Origin: Kineothrix sp. IPX-CK
GTDB lineage: Bacteria > Bacillota > Clostridia > Lachnospirales > Lachnospiraceae
Assembly (NCBI RefSeq): GCF_039134705.1
Contig: NZ_CP146256.1
Location: 186,001 to 250,000 of the forward strand
Length of the DNA stretch: 64,000 nt
Direction: 5' to 3'
Positions 19,932 to 28,835 of this stretch are shown in pieces. Position 1 is the first letter of the stretch. Every line of letters begins with the position of its first letter. The notes beneath the pieces are model-generated. The model had not been told where the DNA came from. It saw only the letters and a list, made by a program, of their open reading frames with translations, and searched no databases. The position numbers and the translations under genes were made by a program.

Positions 19932-19975
19932 GGCGGGTGGAGAGTCTGGAATGGATTCTTCCCCGCCATATTTTT
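19932..19975 (+). terminator. Stem-loop after ytfQ
   Basis: GGCGGG (19932-19937) pairs with CCCGCC (19962-19967), with extra pairing inside, followed by ATATTTTT. Likely a partial terminator favouring ytfQ over the distal transporter genes. Confidence 0.65.
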
Positions 19976-19983
19976 CATGTAAG

Positions 19984-20275
19984 TAGGATTAGGGTGTCAA
20001 AGGTCCTTTTGCGAACGTCTCAAGACAATATGCCCAAAACAAAAAGACTCCTGCGCCGAATTCCAATATATAAGAAGTTCTAATTCTCAGTCCATTTGAA
20101 CCAAACATAACAAAAAACAAAAAACTCGCTGCGCTCAAACAGTTTTGTTTTCTGTTATGGCACAAATATCCAGAGAAAGAACTTCTAAATATTTTCATAG
20201 GCGCAGTCGTTCTTTTTGATATGGTCATATTGGTCCGAATATATTTAAAAAGGACCTTTTGACACCCTAATCCTA
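19984..20275 (+). mobile_element. MITE-like foldback element flanked by TA
   Basis: Terminal inverted repeats of 26-27 nt (19985-20010 and 20247-20274) match except for one extra A, carry GGATTAGGGTGTCAAA at the tips, and are flanked by TA on both sides, as in a TA target duplication of the IS630/mariner type. The interior is also an imperfect palindrome: AGAAGTTCT pairs with AGAACTTCT, and CAAAAAGACTCCTGCGCC with GGCGCAGTCGTTCTTTTTG. No open reading frame of note. It lies between the binding-protein gene and the ATPase gene of one transporter. Confidence 0.65.
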
Positions 20276-20401
20276 ATAGGAAAGTGTTCCTAAAAATAAA
20301 TGGCAAAGATATGATGTGAGATGATGAAAAAGTATGGCAGATTGTAACTGTGAAGATACTGAACAGTTATGGCAGATTTTTAAGGAAGGAATGAAGCCCA
20401 A

Positions 20402-21940
20402 ATGGAAAACAGCCGTAAGGAAAATAAAATCGTATTGACGATGCGCCATATTAATAAAAATTTCCCCGGAGTTGTAGCCTTGGAAGACGTGGACTTTACC
20501 TTAAGGGCAGGAGAAATACATGCTCTTATGGGAGAAAACGGCGCGGGAAAATCAACATTAATCAAGGTGCTCACCGGAGTAGAGGAGTTCGAAACGGGAG
20601 AAATAATAATAGACGAAAGCCCCCATCCGATTATCAACAAATCGCCTCAGGAGGCGCAGGCAAACGGCATCAGTACCGTATATCAGGAGGTCAATCTTTG
20701 CCCGAACCTTACTGTGGCGGAAAATCTGTTTATAGGCAGGGAACCGAAGAAATTCGGGGCAATTGACTGGAAAACCATGAACAAAAAGTCTAAAGAAGTT
20801 TTAGGCAGTCTGGATATAAATATAGATGTAACAAAGACGCTGGACAATTACTCTATAGCTTTGCAGCAGATGATAGCTATCGCAAGAGCGGTGGATATGT
20901 CGGCAAAGGTTCTCATTCTGGATGAACCTACATCCTCTCTGGACGACGGAGAGGTGGAGAAGCTTTTTGCCTTAATGAGAAAGTTAAAGGCACAAGGAGT
21001 AGGAATTATATTCGTTACCCACTTTTTAGAGCAGGTATATGAGGTGTGCGACCGCATAACGGTACTTAGAAACGGTGCTTTGGTGGGTGAATTCGAAGTG
21101 GAGAAGCTGCCCAGGGTACGTCTCGTTGCTGAAATGATAGGTAAGGATTTTGACGATCTTGCCGCCATCAAGAAGAGTGGAGAGGGAGCGGGCAAGGTCG
21201 GCGAAGAAGTGGTAATCGATGCGAAGAAGCTGTATCATACGGGAACGATCAAGCCCTTTGATATTCAAATCCATAAGGGTGAAGTGATCGGGCTTACGGG
21301 CCTTTTGGGTTCGGGACGCAGCGAGCTGGCGCGGGCAATCTATGGTGCGGATAAGGCTGACGGCGGGGATCTTTTTGTAAAAGGACAAAAGCTTCTGGTC
21401 GGTGCGCCCATCGACGCGATGCAGGCGGGAATGGCTTATTTGCCGGAGAACAGAAAGGAAGAGGGAATTATTTCGGACCTTTCCGTAAGGGAGAACATCA
21501 TTATAGCTCTGCAGGCGAAAAAGGGTATATTTAAACAGCTTAGCAAGAAGGAGCAGGAGGAATTTACCGATAAGTACATAGATCTTTTAAAGATTAAGAC
21601 GGCGAATAGAGAGGTCCCGATCAAACAGTTGTCGGGGGGGAATCAGCAGAAAGTGATCTTGGGAAGATGGCTCCTTACCAACCCCGACTTCATCATTCTG
21701 GATGAACCCACCAGAGGTATCGATATCGGTACAAAGACGGAGATCCAGAAGCTTGTATTGAAGCTCGCGGGAGAAGGCATGGCGGTTATGTTCATTTCCT
21801 CCGAAATCGAAGAGATGCTTCGCACTTGTTCAAGAATGGCGGTTCTAAGAGATGGCTGGAAGGTAGGAGAACTGGGAGACAGTGAGCTTTCTCAGGAGGG
21901 TGTCATGAAAGCAATAGCAGGAGGTGGAAGTGATGAATAA
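20402..21940 (+). CDS. ytfR: Sugar ABC transporter ATP-binding protein, YtfR family
   Basis: Double ABC ATPase of 512 residues. First Walker [10 protein letters not shown] at 44-52, first-domain Walker B VLILDEPTSSLD; second domain has a degenerate P-loop (GLLGSGRSEL) and the signature LSGGNQQKV with Walker [13 protein letters not shown]. It energises import together with the two permeases that follow. AAGGAAGGA lies 11 nt upstream of the ATG. The gene is separated from ytfQ by about 500 nt containing a stem-loop and a foldback element, so its expression depends on read-through or on a promoter supplied there. Confidence 0.9.
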   Translation: MENSRKENKIVLTMRHINKNFPGVVALEDVDFTLRAGEIHALMGENGAGKSTLIKVLTGVEEFETGEIIIDESPHPIINKSPQEAQANGISTVYQEVNLCPNLTVAENLFIGREPKKFGAIDWKTMNKKSKEVLGSLDINIDVTKTLDNYSIALQQMIAIARAVDMSAKVLILDEPTSSLDDGEVEKLFALMRKLKAQGVGIIFVTHFLEQVYEVCDRITVLRNGALVGEFEVEKLPRVRLVAEMIGKDFDDLAAIKKSGEGAGKVGEEVVIDAKKLYHTGTIKPFDIQIHKGEVIGLTGLLGSGRSELARAIYGADKADGGDLFVKGQKLLVGAPIDAMQAGMAYLPENRKEEGIISDLSVRENIIIALQAKKGIFKQLSKKEQEEFTDKYIDLLKIKTANREVPIKQLSGGNQQKVILGRWLLTNPDFIILDEPTRGIDIGTKTEIQKLVLKLAGEGMAVMFISSEIEEMLRTCSRMAVLRDGWKVGELGDSELSQEGVMKAIAGGGSDE

Positions 21941-22994
21941 TGCAAAAAAAACATTTAAGAGGCTGACAGGATATAAGCTTTTTCTGCCGTTTCTATGCTT
22001 GGCGCTGGTGCTTCTTATTAACGTCATCAAGACGCCCACCTTTTTTGCGATAACAATTAATAACGGAGTATTTTATGGATATATTATCGATGTCATAAAC
22101 CGCGCCAGCGAGCTGGTAATCCTCGCGGTAGGTATGACGTTGGTGGTTGCGGCTTCCGGAGGGACGGATATTTCCGTAGGAGCGGTCAGCGCTCTGGCAG
22201 GTGCCCTCTGCTGCTTCGTGCTTTCAGGCGGTCAGCAGACGGTAAACGAATACCATGCTCCCTATATACTGGGAGTGCTGGCAGCGATGGCGGTAGGTAT
22301 CGTATGCGGGGCATGGAACGGGTTTCTGGTGGCGAAGATGAAGATTCAGCCTATGGTTGCCACTTTGATCTTATTTACGGCCGGCCGCGGTATTGCACAG
22401 CTTATCACGGACGGACAGATGATCTATGTGCGCGTGGATCATTTTAAGAAGCTGGGAGCCTTCATCGGCGGAGTTCCCCTTCCCACACCGGTATTCGCAG
22501 CGATTTTGGTAGTAATGCTGACAATGCTCCTGTTGAAGAAAACGGCGCTGGGCCTTTATATCGAGACAGTAGGTATTAACGCGAAGGCAGCAAGATTAGT
22601 GGGACTGAATTCCACGATGATACAGTTCTTAACTTATGCTTACTGCGGTTTATGTGCCGGTATCGCGGGACTTATCATCACTTCCAGAGTATATTCTATC
22701 GATGCCAATAATGCGGGTCTGAATATGGAGCTGGATGCGATTCTGGCAGTGGCACTGGGAGGAAACAGCCTGGGCGGCGGTAAATTTTCCTTGGCTGGAA
22801 GCGTGATCGGAGCTTACACGATTCAAGCGCTCACCACTACCTTATACGCCATGGGCGTATCGGCAGACCAGATTCCGGTATATAAAGCTATCGTAGTTGT
22901 GATTATTGTATCCTTGCAGTCTCCTGAGCTGTCGAAGATTTGGAAGAATGCTAAGAAGAAAATCGGCGGCGGCGCCAGAAAGAAGGTGGCATAA
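21933..22994 (+). CDS. ytfT: Sugar ABC transporter permease, YtfT family
   Basis: Polytopic permease, 353 residues, of the ribose/branched-chain permease fold with about nine or ten membrane segments. The family core GGTDISVGAVSALAG lies near residue 75. Start 21933 is 7 nt after AGGAGGT; the GTG at 21924 falls within that site. It overlaps the ytfR end by 8 nt and the next permease by one base, which indicates translational coupling of all three genes. Confidence 0.88.
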   Translation: MNNAKKTFKRLTGYKLFLPFLCLALVLLINVIKTPTFFAITINNGVFYGYIIDVINRASELVILAVGMTLVVAASGGTDISVGAVSALAGALCCFVLSGGQQTVNEYHAPYILGVLAAMAVGIVCGAWNGFLVAKMKIQPMVATLILFTAGRGIAQLITDGQMIYVRVDHFKKLGAFIGGVPLPTPVFAAILVVMLTMLLLKKTALGLYIETVGINAKAARLVGLNSTMIQFLTYAYCGLCAGIAGLIITSRVYSIDANNAGLNMELDAILAVALGGNSLGGGKFSLAGSVIGAYTIQALTTTLYAMGVSADQIPVYKAIVVVIIVSLQSPELSKIWKNAKKKIGGGARKKVA

Positions 22995-24007
22995 TGAAGA
23001 AATTCAAACTGGAAGGCAATCAATTCCTGCTTCTCATTACGATTTTGCTGTTTTTTATCATGTATGCCATCGGATTGATCGTATTTAAAGATAATAATTT
23101 CGGAAGACTTCAGGTATTTTTGAACTTGTTTATTTCCAATGCGGGTCTGATCGTCATTGCGGTATCCATGACGATGGTGCTCATTACCGGAGGAATCGAT
23201 ATTTCGGTAGGCTCCGTAGTGGCCATGACTTGTATGCTTCTGGCGTGGATGATGGAGAAAAAGGGTATTGGAGCGGTGCCTGCTGTTATCATCGTACTTT
23301 TGGTGGGAATAGTTTTCGGGCTGGTTCAGGGATTCCTCATTGCATATCTGAAGATTCAGCCGTTCATCGTTACCTTGGCGGGAATGTTTTTTGCGAGAGG
23401 TATGACGGCTATCATAAGCACGGAGATGATAAGTATCAAAAACGAACTGTTTCTAAGCTGGGCGCAGGAGAAATTGTATTTCCCCTTCGGCGGTTATGTG
23501 AATAAAAAGGGCGTTATCATAAATCCGTATATTTATCCGAGCGTTGTTCTGGCGCTGTTAGTGTTGGTCATCGTATTCATCATGCTGAAATATACGAAGT
23601 TCGGACGGTCTGTCTACGCAGTAGGCGGTAACGAGCAATCTGCCCTCTTAATGGGACTTAATGTAAGAAGAACGAAACTGAAGGTGTATATTATAGACGG
23701 ATTTTTGGCGGCCTTCGGCGGATTCCTATTCGGCCTGAATACCTGTTCCGGTTTCGTAGAGCAGGCTAAAGGCTTTGAAATGGAAGCGATTGCAGGTGCA
23801 GTAATAGGAGGTACTCTTCTTACCGGCGGCGTAGGTAACGTCATCGGCAGCTTGTTCGGCGTATTGATCAAAGGAACGATAGAGACGTTCATTACCTTCC
23901 AAGGGACCTTGTCCTCTTGGTGGACCAAAATCACGATAGCAGCATTGCTAGCCTTTTTCATCATACTCCAGAGCCTATTTGCCAAGGCGAAGGAGAAACG
24001 CAAGTAG
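22994..24007 (+). CDS. yjfF: Sugar ABC transporter permease, YjfF family
   Basis: Second permease of the transporter, 337 residues, about nine membrane segments, with GGIDISVGSVVAMT near residue 57. Two different permeases (YtfT plus YjfF) after one double ATPase is the arrangement of the E. coli galactofuranose importer. It starts in the TAATG overlap with ytfT. A strong terminator follows after about 50 nt. Confidence 0.88.
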   Translation: MKKFKLEGNQFLLLITILLFFIMYAIGLIVFKDNNFGRLQVFLNLFISNAGLIVIAVSMTMVLITGGIDISVGSVVAMTCMLLAWMMEKKGIGAVPAVIIVLLVGIVFGLVQGFLIAYLKIQPFIVTLAGMFFARGMTAIISTEMISIKNELFLSWAQEKLYFPFGGYVNKKGVIINPYIYPSVVLALLVLVIVFIMLKYTKFGRSVYAVGGNEQSALLMGLNVRRTKLKVYIIDGFLAAFGGFLFGLNTCSGFVEQAKGFEMEAIAGAVIGGTLLTGGVGNVIGSLFGVLIKGTIETFITFQGTLSSWWTKITIAALLAFFIILQSLFAKAKEKRK

Positions 24008-24054
24008 GTACGGCATGCCGGATCTGCTGCGGGGGAGCCCTATAAGGTTCCCGA

Positions 24055-24084
24055 GGGGAACCCTTTGGGTTCCCCTTGTTATTT
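24055..24084 (+). terminator. Terminator of the ytf transporter operon
   Basis: Perfect 9-bp stem GGGGAACCC (24055-24063) with GGGTTCCCC (24067-24075), TTT loop, followed by TTGTTATTTTG. Confidence 0.85.
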
Positions 24085-24257
24085 TGTGTTTTCGCGGGTT
24101 TTTAGAATTTTTACTGCCATTTAAGGTAAAACTGCTGAAAGAAGTCTGCAAATTAGCAGATTTATTTCATGTTACTATATAGACGGGAAATTTAATATGT
24201 GGTAGAGTAGTTTAGTAAAGTGTTTTAGTAAATGCGGTTTATTTTTGGAGGAAAAAG

Positions 24258-25094
24258 ATGGAAAATTTAGAATTACAAAAAAAAGCCAATGAAGTGCGAA
24301 AAGGAATCGTTACAGCGGTTCACAGTGCAAAAGCCGGACATCCGGGCGGCTCGTTATCAGCGGCAGATGTATTCACATATCTGTACTATGAAGAAATGAA
24401 CGTAGATGCGCAGAATCCGAAGATGGAAAACAGAGACAGATTCGTATTGTCCAAGGGACATACGGCACCGGGTTTGTATTCCACATTAGCCCACAAGGGT
24501 TATTTTCCTGTGGAGGATTTAAAGACACTGCGCAAACTGGGTTCGTATCTGCAGGGACATCCGGATATGAAGCATATTCCGGGAGTGGACATGTCCAGCG
24601 GTTCCCTGGGACAAGGAATATCGGCAGCGGTAGGAATGGCACTGGGAGCTAAATTGGACGGTAAAGATTTCCGCGTATATACACTTCTGGGAGACGGAGA
24701 GCTTCAGGAAGGACAGGTATGGGAAGCGGCTATGCTCGCCGGGCACAGAAAGCTGGATAACCTGGTAGCGATTATAGATAACAACGGCTTACAGATTGAT
24801 GGTAAGGTAGACGACGTATGTTCTCCCTATCCGATAGATAAAAAATTCGAGGCATTTAATTTCCACGTAATCAATGCAGATGCGCATGATTTCGACGATC
24901 TCAGAAGAGCGTTCAAAGAGGCTCGCGAAACGAAAGGTATGCCTACGGCAATCGTTGTACACAGCGTAAAGGGCAAAGGCGTTTCCTTTATGGAAAACAA
25001 GGCGGCATGGCATGGCACAGCGCCTAACGACGAGCAGTTCGCGGTAGCGATGGCAGACTTGGAAAGGATTGGTGAAGAATTATGTCAGAAGTAA
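24258..25094 (+). CDS. tkt: Transketolase, N-terminal (thiamine diphosphate) subunit
   Basis: The 278-residue protein corresponds to the N-terminal half of transketolase, which binds thiamine diphosphate: GHPGGSLSAADV near residue 26, and the GDGELQEGQVWEAAM metal/cofactor motif near 155. Clostridia and archaea commonly encode transketolase as two subunits. GGAGG lies 8 nt upstream. It overlaps the C-terminal subunit gene by 13 nt. With rpe next, the trio forms a non-oxidative pentose phosphate operon directly after a sugar importer. Confidence 0.92.
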   Translation: MENLELQKKANEVRKGIVTAVHSAKAGHPGGSLSAADVFTYLYYEEMNVDAQNPKMENRDRFVLSKGHTAPGLYSTLAHKGYFPVEDLKTLRKLGSYLQGHPDMKHIPGVDMSSGSLGQGISAAVGMALGAKLDGKDFRVYTLLGDGELQEGQVWEAAMLAGHRKLDNLVAIIDNNGLQIDGKVDDVCSPYPIDKKFEAFNFHVINADAHDFDDLRRAFKEARETKGMPTAIVVHSVKGKGVSFMENKAAWHGTAPNDEQFAVAMADLERIGEELCQK

Positions 25095-26026
25095 AGAAGA
25101 TTGCAACGAGAGAAAGCTACGGCAACGCGCTTGCGGAGCTTGGCGCAGAATTTCCTAATCTGGTAGTTCTGGACGCTGATTTGGCGGCGGCTACAAAGAC
25201 CAGTGTTTTTCAGAAGGCTTTCCCCGAAAGACATATAGACTGCGGAATCGCAGAATGTAACATGGTAGGCATCGGAGCAGGACTTTCCACAGTAGGGAAA
25301 ATCCCTTTTGTCAGCACTTTCGCAATGTTTGCAGCAGGACGTGCTTTTGAGCAGGTGCGCAACTCTCTGGGTTACCCTCATTTGAACGTAAAAATAGGAG
25401 CGACTCACGCGGGCGTTACCGTAGGGGAGGATGGAGCTTCCCACCAGTGCAACGAGGATATCGCGCTGATGAGAACGATTCCGGGCATGATAGTTATGAA
25501 CCCTGCAGACGATGTGGAAGCAAAAGCCGCAGTAAGAGCTGCAATCGAGCATGAAGGACCGGTATATCTGCGTTTCGGAAGAGCAGCCTGTCCGATTATT
25601 AACGACAGACCTGATTATAAATTTGAGATAGGAAAAGGTACCTTGCTCAGAGAGGGTACTGACGTAACTATTGTAGCTACGGGAATCTGCGTAAGCAGCG
25701 CTCTGGAAGCGGCTGAGAAGCTTGCGGAGGAAGGCGTCAGCGCAGAAGTGATCAATATCTGCACTATCAAGCCTTTGGATGAGGAACTTATCATAGCATC
25801 CGCGAAGAAGACAGGCAAAGTGGTTACCGCTGAGGAGCATTCCGTAATCGGAGGACTTGGAAGCGCAGTATGTGACGCATTGTCTGCAGCAGCACCCACG
25901 CCGGTTAAAAAGATTGGTATGCAGGATGTATTCGGAGAATCCGGACCGGCTATGGCACTGTTGGAGAAATATGGTCTGGATGGCACAGGCGTATATAAAT
26001 CGGTAAAAGAATTCATCGGAAAGTGA
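25082..26026 (+). CDS. Transketolase, C-terminal subunit
   Basis: 314 residues covering the pyrimidine-binding and C-terminal domains of transketolase: the ECNMVGIGAGLSTVGKIPF region includes the catalytic-site Glu, followed by HAGVTVGEDGASHQ and the C-terminal Rossmann-like domain from about residue 190. Works as a heteromer with the preceding subunit. The gene overlaps both neighbours (13 nt upstream and a few bases downstream depending on the rpe start). Confidence 0.92.
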   Translation: MSEVKKIATRESYGNALAELGAEFPNLVVLDADLAAATKTSVFQKAFPERHIDCGIAECNMVGIGAGLSTVGKIPFVSTFAMFAAGRAFEQVRNSLGYPHLNVKIGATHAGVTVGEDGASHQCNEDIALMRTIPGMIVMNPADDVEAKAAVRAAIEHEGPVYLRFGRAACPIINDRPDYKFEIGKGTLLREGTDVTIVATGICVSSALEAAEKLAEEGVSAEVINICTIKPLDEELIIASAKKTGKVVTAEEHSVIGGLGSAVCDALSAAAPTPVKKIGMQDVFGESGPAMALLEKYGLDGTGVYKSVKEFIGK

Positions 26027-26034
26027 GAGAGGAA

Positions 26035-26697
26035 ATGCTGATATTATCACCGTCTATTCTGGCAGCAGATTTTTCTGTTTTGGGAAAGCAGATAAAGGAA
26101 GTGCATGAGGCAGGAGCACAGTATCTTCACGTGGACGTCATGGATGGAAGCTTCGTACCTTCCATATCCTTTGGGATGCCGGTCATCAGCTCTATACGGG
26201 GGGTGTCGGATATCACCTTTGATGTACACCTTATGATTACATCGCCGGAGCGTTATATAGAGGAATTTGCGAAATGCGGAGCGGATATTATCACCTTCCA
26301 TCTTGAAGCGGTGCAGGACCCCGGAGTCGTAATCGACAAGATACACGCCCTGGGAAAGAAGGCGGGTCTATCCATAAAGCCTGCGACTCCTATAGAAGCA
26401 GTTCTCCCATGTTTGGACAAGCTGGATATGCTGTTAGTAATGACCGTGGAGCCGGGATTCGGCGGACAAGCCTACATTCCTGAGTCCACAGAGCGCATCA
26501 GGCAGGCCCGTAAGTTTGTGGAGGAAAGAGGCCTTGATACGGATATTCAGGTGGACGGCGGCATCAACGCAGACAACGTACATGTCGTACTGGAAGCCGG
26601 AGCGAATGTGATTGTGGCGGGCTCATCGATTTTCAGGGGCGATATAAGGCGGAATGTGAAGGATATGCTGAATGCGTTTGAGGCATTTCAAAAATAG
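26035..26697 (+). CDS. rpe: Ribulose-phosphate 3-epimerase
   Basis: Converts D-ribulose 5-phosphate to D-xylulose 5-phosphate. About 220 residues, a TIM barrel with the family motifs LSPSILAADF at the start, HVDVMDGSFVPSISFG (metal and substrate ligands), VMTVEPGFGGQ and QVDGGIN. I chose ATG 26035 since it gives the standard MLILSPSILAADF start; a GTG at 26023 is in frame and would add four residues, and neither has an ideal ribosome binding site. Last gene of the transketolase operon; a strong terminator follows. Confidence 0.93.
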   Translation: MLILSPSILAADFSVLGKQIKEVHEAGAQYLHVDVMDGSFVPSISFGMPVISSIRGVSDITFDVHLMITSPERYIEEFAKCGADIITFHLEAVQDPGVVIDKIHALGKKAGLSIKPATPIEAVLPCLDKLDMLLVMTVEPGFGGQAYIPESTERIRQARKFVEERGLDTDIQVDGGINADNVHVVLEAGANVIVAGSSIFRGDIRRNVKDMLNAFEAFQK

Positions 26698-26752
26698 ATA
26701 TGTTAAGATAATTTGTTAAATAAATCAGGTAAACTGAGGAGATATTAGAAAT

Positions 26753-26797
26753 CTTCGCCTTTCTGTTTTTGAGTTTTTGGAAAGGCGGAGGTTTTTT
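26753..26797 (+). terminator. Terminator after rpe
   Basis: CTTCGCCTTTC (26753-26763) pairs with GAAAGGCGGAG (26780-26790), a 16-nt T-rich loop, then GTTTTTT. Confidence 0.85.
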
Positions 26798-27457
26798 ATA
26801 AATTTAAAGGTGGATAAAAATGCGTCTTTGTATTGTTTTAGCTCCATGCAAGGTCTATTAGGACTGGCTCGCATGGAGACATAATAAGTCCCGTAGACTT
26901 TGCATGCTTTTATGCGACAAGCTGTACCGTTATTGTTTTAATTCTGCTACAGTCGGATAAATTGGAATTGTGGCATCTATACTGTTTAAATGCACTCAAC
27001 GGCTTGATGAATACAGTCCAGCAGCCTTCTGCGGACGTTACGACAAGCTTGCTGACGCCAAAGAAATATTATCAGAAGATAAGCGGAATGCGGTCATTTT
27101 CCAATTCGCTTGTAAGTGTAATAACGCCGCATTTCCGGCCATGATTTTATCGAGACAGGGCGGCGGCGAAGTGGTTTTAGGAATTGTGAAAACTGCGGTA
27201 GAAATTGCAACATTGGCGGGCAGTGTGGCTGTGTCGTTATTGCCGGCTCCGGGAAGCAGAGTTAGGGTAATTTGCAACCCGCTTATCATCGTCTGATAAG
27301 GTCACACACTAGAAAATATTAGAAAATACTGCATAAAATATATTAGAAATTATCTCATGAAATATATGAAAAATGCCGTATGTAAATTATAAAAAGTGTT
27401 TTATAATATTTTGGAACACTTACAGTGAGTTCAAATATTTTGGAAGAAGGGAAAACC
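26798..27457 (+). other. Unassigned region with inverted repeats and only weak ORFs
   Basis: About 660 nt without a confident gene. CTCCATGC (26842-26849) pairs with GCATGGAG (26871-26878), and the segment 26843-26867 is also imperfectly complementary to 26887-26911 (CATGCAAGGTCTA against TAGACTTTGCATG), so an RNA from here could fold in two ways. A 108-codon frame from GTG 26970 to 27296 has no good ribosome binding site and no recognised family. The last 150 nt are AT-rich and probably hold the map promoter. Confidence 0.35.
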
Positions 27458-28333
27458 ATGTTCAAAAAATTGGAAAGAAACGAGCCCTGCTGGTGCGGGA
27501 GCGGAAGAAAATATAAAACCTGTCATGAAGCCTTCGACGATAAGGTCCTGCGCTATCAAATGGAAGGTCATATGATTCCCGATAGGGACATGATCAAGAC
27601 GAAGGAACAGATAGATGGTATTCGGGAGAGCGGTAAGATCAATATTGCGGTACTCGATTACGTGGCAGCTAACATACGGGAGAATATATCCACAGAAGAA
27701 ATAGACCGCATGGTATATGAGAAGACTACAGAGCTCGGCGCTGTTCCTGCCCCCCTTCACTATGACGGATATCCGAAGAGCACATGCACCTCCATTAACA
27801 GTCAGGTATGCCATGGAATTCCTTCGAAAGACGTGTTCCTGAAAAACGGAGATATTGTCAACGTAGATGTATCCACGATTTATAAAGGTTATTTTTCCGA
27901 CTCCTCTCGCATGTTCTGCATCGGAGAAGTAGAGGAACAGGCTGCTAAGCTCGTCCGCGTGGCGAAGGAATGCATGGAAAAAGGAATTGAGCAGGTAAAG
28001 CCGTGGAACTTCCTCGGAGATATGGGAGAAGCTGTTCACAGTCACGCACTTCAGAATGGCTACAGCATAGTCCGTGAAATCGGCGGGCACGGAGTAGGAA
28101 TAGAGTTCCACGAGGACCCTTTTGTAAGCTATGTGACCAAAAAAGGGACCGAAACCCTTATGGTGCCCGGTATGGTGTTTACCATAGAACCTATGGTCAA
28201 CATGGGGGCAAGTGAAATCTACATCGATGACGATAATGGCTGGACTGCCTACACCGACGACGGAAAACCTTCCGCTCAGTGGGAAGTTACCATAGCAGTC
28301 ACTGAGGATGGATATGAGATATTAGCATATTAA
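27458..28333 (+). CDS. map: Methionine aminopeptidase with N-terminal SEC-C zinc motif
   Basis: Removes N-terminal methionine from new proteins. 291 residues: a short SEC-C zinc motif at the start (EPCWCGSGRKYKTCH) that in this family can aid ribosome contact, then the pita-bread catalytic domain with the metal ligands in VNVDVSTIYKGYFSDSSR, GHGVGIEFHE and FTIEPM, and the last Glu near WEVTIAV. ATG 27458 follows AAGAAGGGA; a GTG at 27425 is upstream of that site. It is monocistronic and is followed by the metG T-box leader. Confidence 0.92.
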   Translation: MFKKLERNEPCWCGSGRKYKTCHEAFDDKVLRYQMEGHMIPDRDMIKTKEQIDGIRESGKINIAVLDYVAANIRENISTEEIDRMVYEKTTELGAVPAPLHYDGYPKSTCTSINSQVCHGIPSKDVFLKNGDIVNVDVSTIYKGYFSDSSRMFCIGEVEEQAAKLVRVAKECMEKGIEQVKPWNFLGDMGEAVHSHALQNGYSIVREIGGHGVGIEFHEDPFVSYVTKKGTETLMVPGMVFTIEPMVNMGASEIYIDDDNGWTAYTDDGKPSAQWEVTIAVTEDGYEILAY

Positions 28334-28377
28334 AGAATTGAGCGTTGAAAACCCCTAAACATTTGTAGGAAACGCGA

Positions 28378-28406
28378 TTGACAGTATAATTTCTTTGTGT
28401 TAGTCT
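28378..28406 (+). promoter_or_regulatory. Probable promoter of the metG leader
   Basis: TTGACA (28378-28383), 17-nt spacer, TAGTCT (28401-28406). The -35 is perfect and the -10 keeps TA...T. It lies about 25 nt upstream of the T-box leader, which fits a transcript start there. Confidence 0.5.
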
Positions 28407-28431
28407 AACAATATCAATAAAATGAAGTAAA

Positions 28432-28761
28432 AAGCAGTGACGAAGAGAGTAGATATGTGAAAGCTTTCCAGAGAAGGTTCCATTCCGCGCAGCAGGATTG
28501 TTAACGGGATGCTGAGAGGAACCGGGTGAAAATATATCGAAAATGGCTTCCGAGCAGCGCACCGAACCGGCAACGGTAAGGCTGCGACAGGTCCGCCTGT
28601 TATAGCGGCAGGGTATAAAGTAATTTGTGTTTAGGTTCATACATGAACCGTGCATAATCAGCAGTACCCGCAGAGGTTCGCTTCGTGAGAAGCGGACAAA
28701 AGGAAGTGGTAACACGGCTTTTCGCTCGTCTTCTAGTCATACTAAGAAGACGGGCTTTTTT
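28432..28761 (+). ncRNA. T-box leader controlling metG
   Basis: A tRNA-sensing leader. Stem I begins near 28434 and has the AGAGAGTA element on its 5' side; the putative specifier codon is ATG (28543-28545) in GAAAATGGC, matching the downstream methionyl-tRNA synthetase. The antiterminator bulge is read as AGTGGTAACACGG (28705-28717), where TGGT would pair with the ACCA end of uncharged tRNA-Met; this departs from the usual AGGGTGGNACCGCG. A strong terminator (28724-28761) follows. Assignment rests on order of elements, context and the matching codon; the exact fold was not computed. Confidence 0.8.
28724..28761 (+). terminator. Regulated terminator of the metG T-box
   Basis: GCTCGTCTTCT (28724-28734) pairs with AGAAGACGGGC (28745-28755), followed by TTTTTTG. 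It would form when charged tRNA does not stabilise the antiterminator. Confidence 0.85.
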
Positions 28762-28835
28762 GTTTTATGATACTAGGGGCAACCCTCTTTTGACCCCGAT
28801 ATTATTTTATATTTACTGAAAAAGGAGCAAAGAGT

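Noticed and set aside
25085..26050. 321-codon minus-strand frame opposite the transketolase C-terminal subunit
   Set aside because: Cys/Ser/Arg-rich translation without family signature; fully covered by a well-supported gene on the other strand.
26970..27296. 108-codon GTG frame in the rpe-map gap
   Set aside because: No ribosome binding site, no family, biased composition; kept only as part of the unassigned region.
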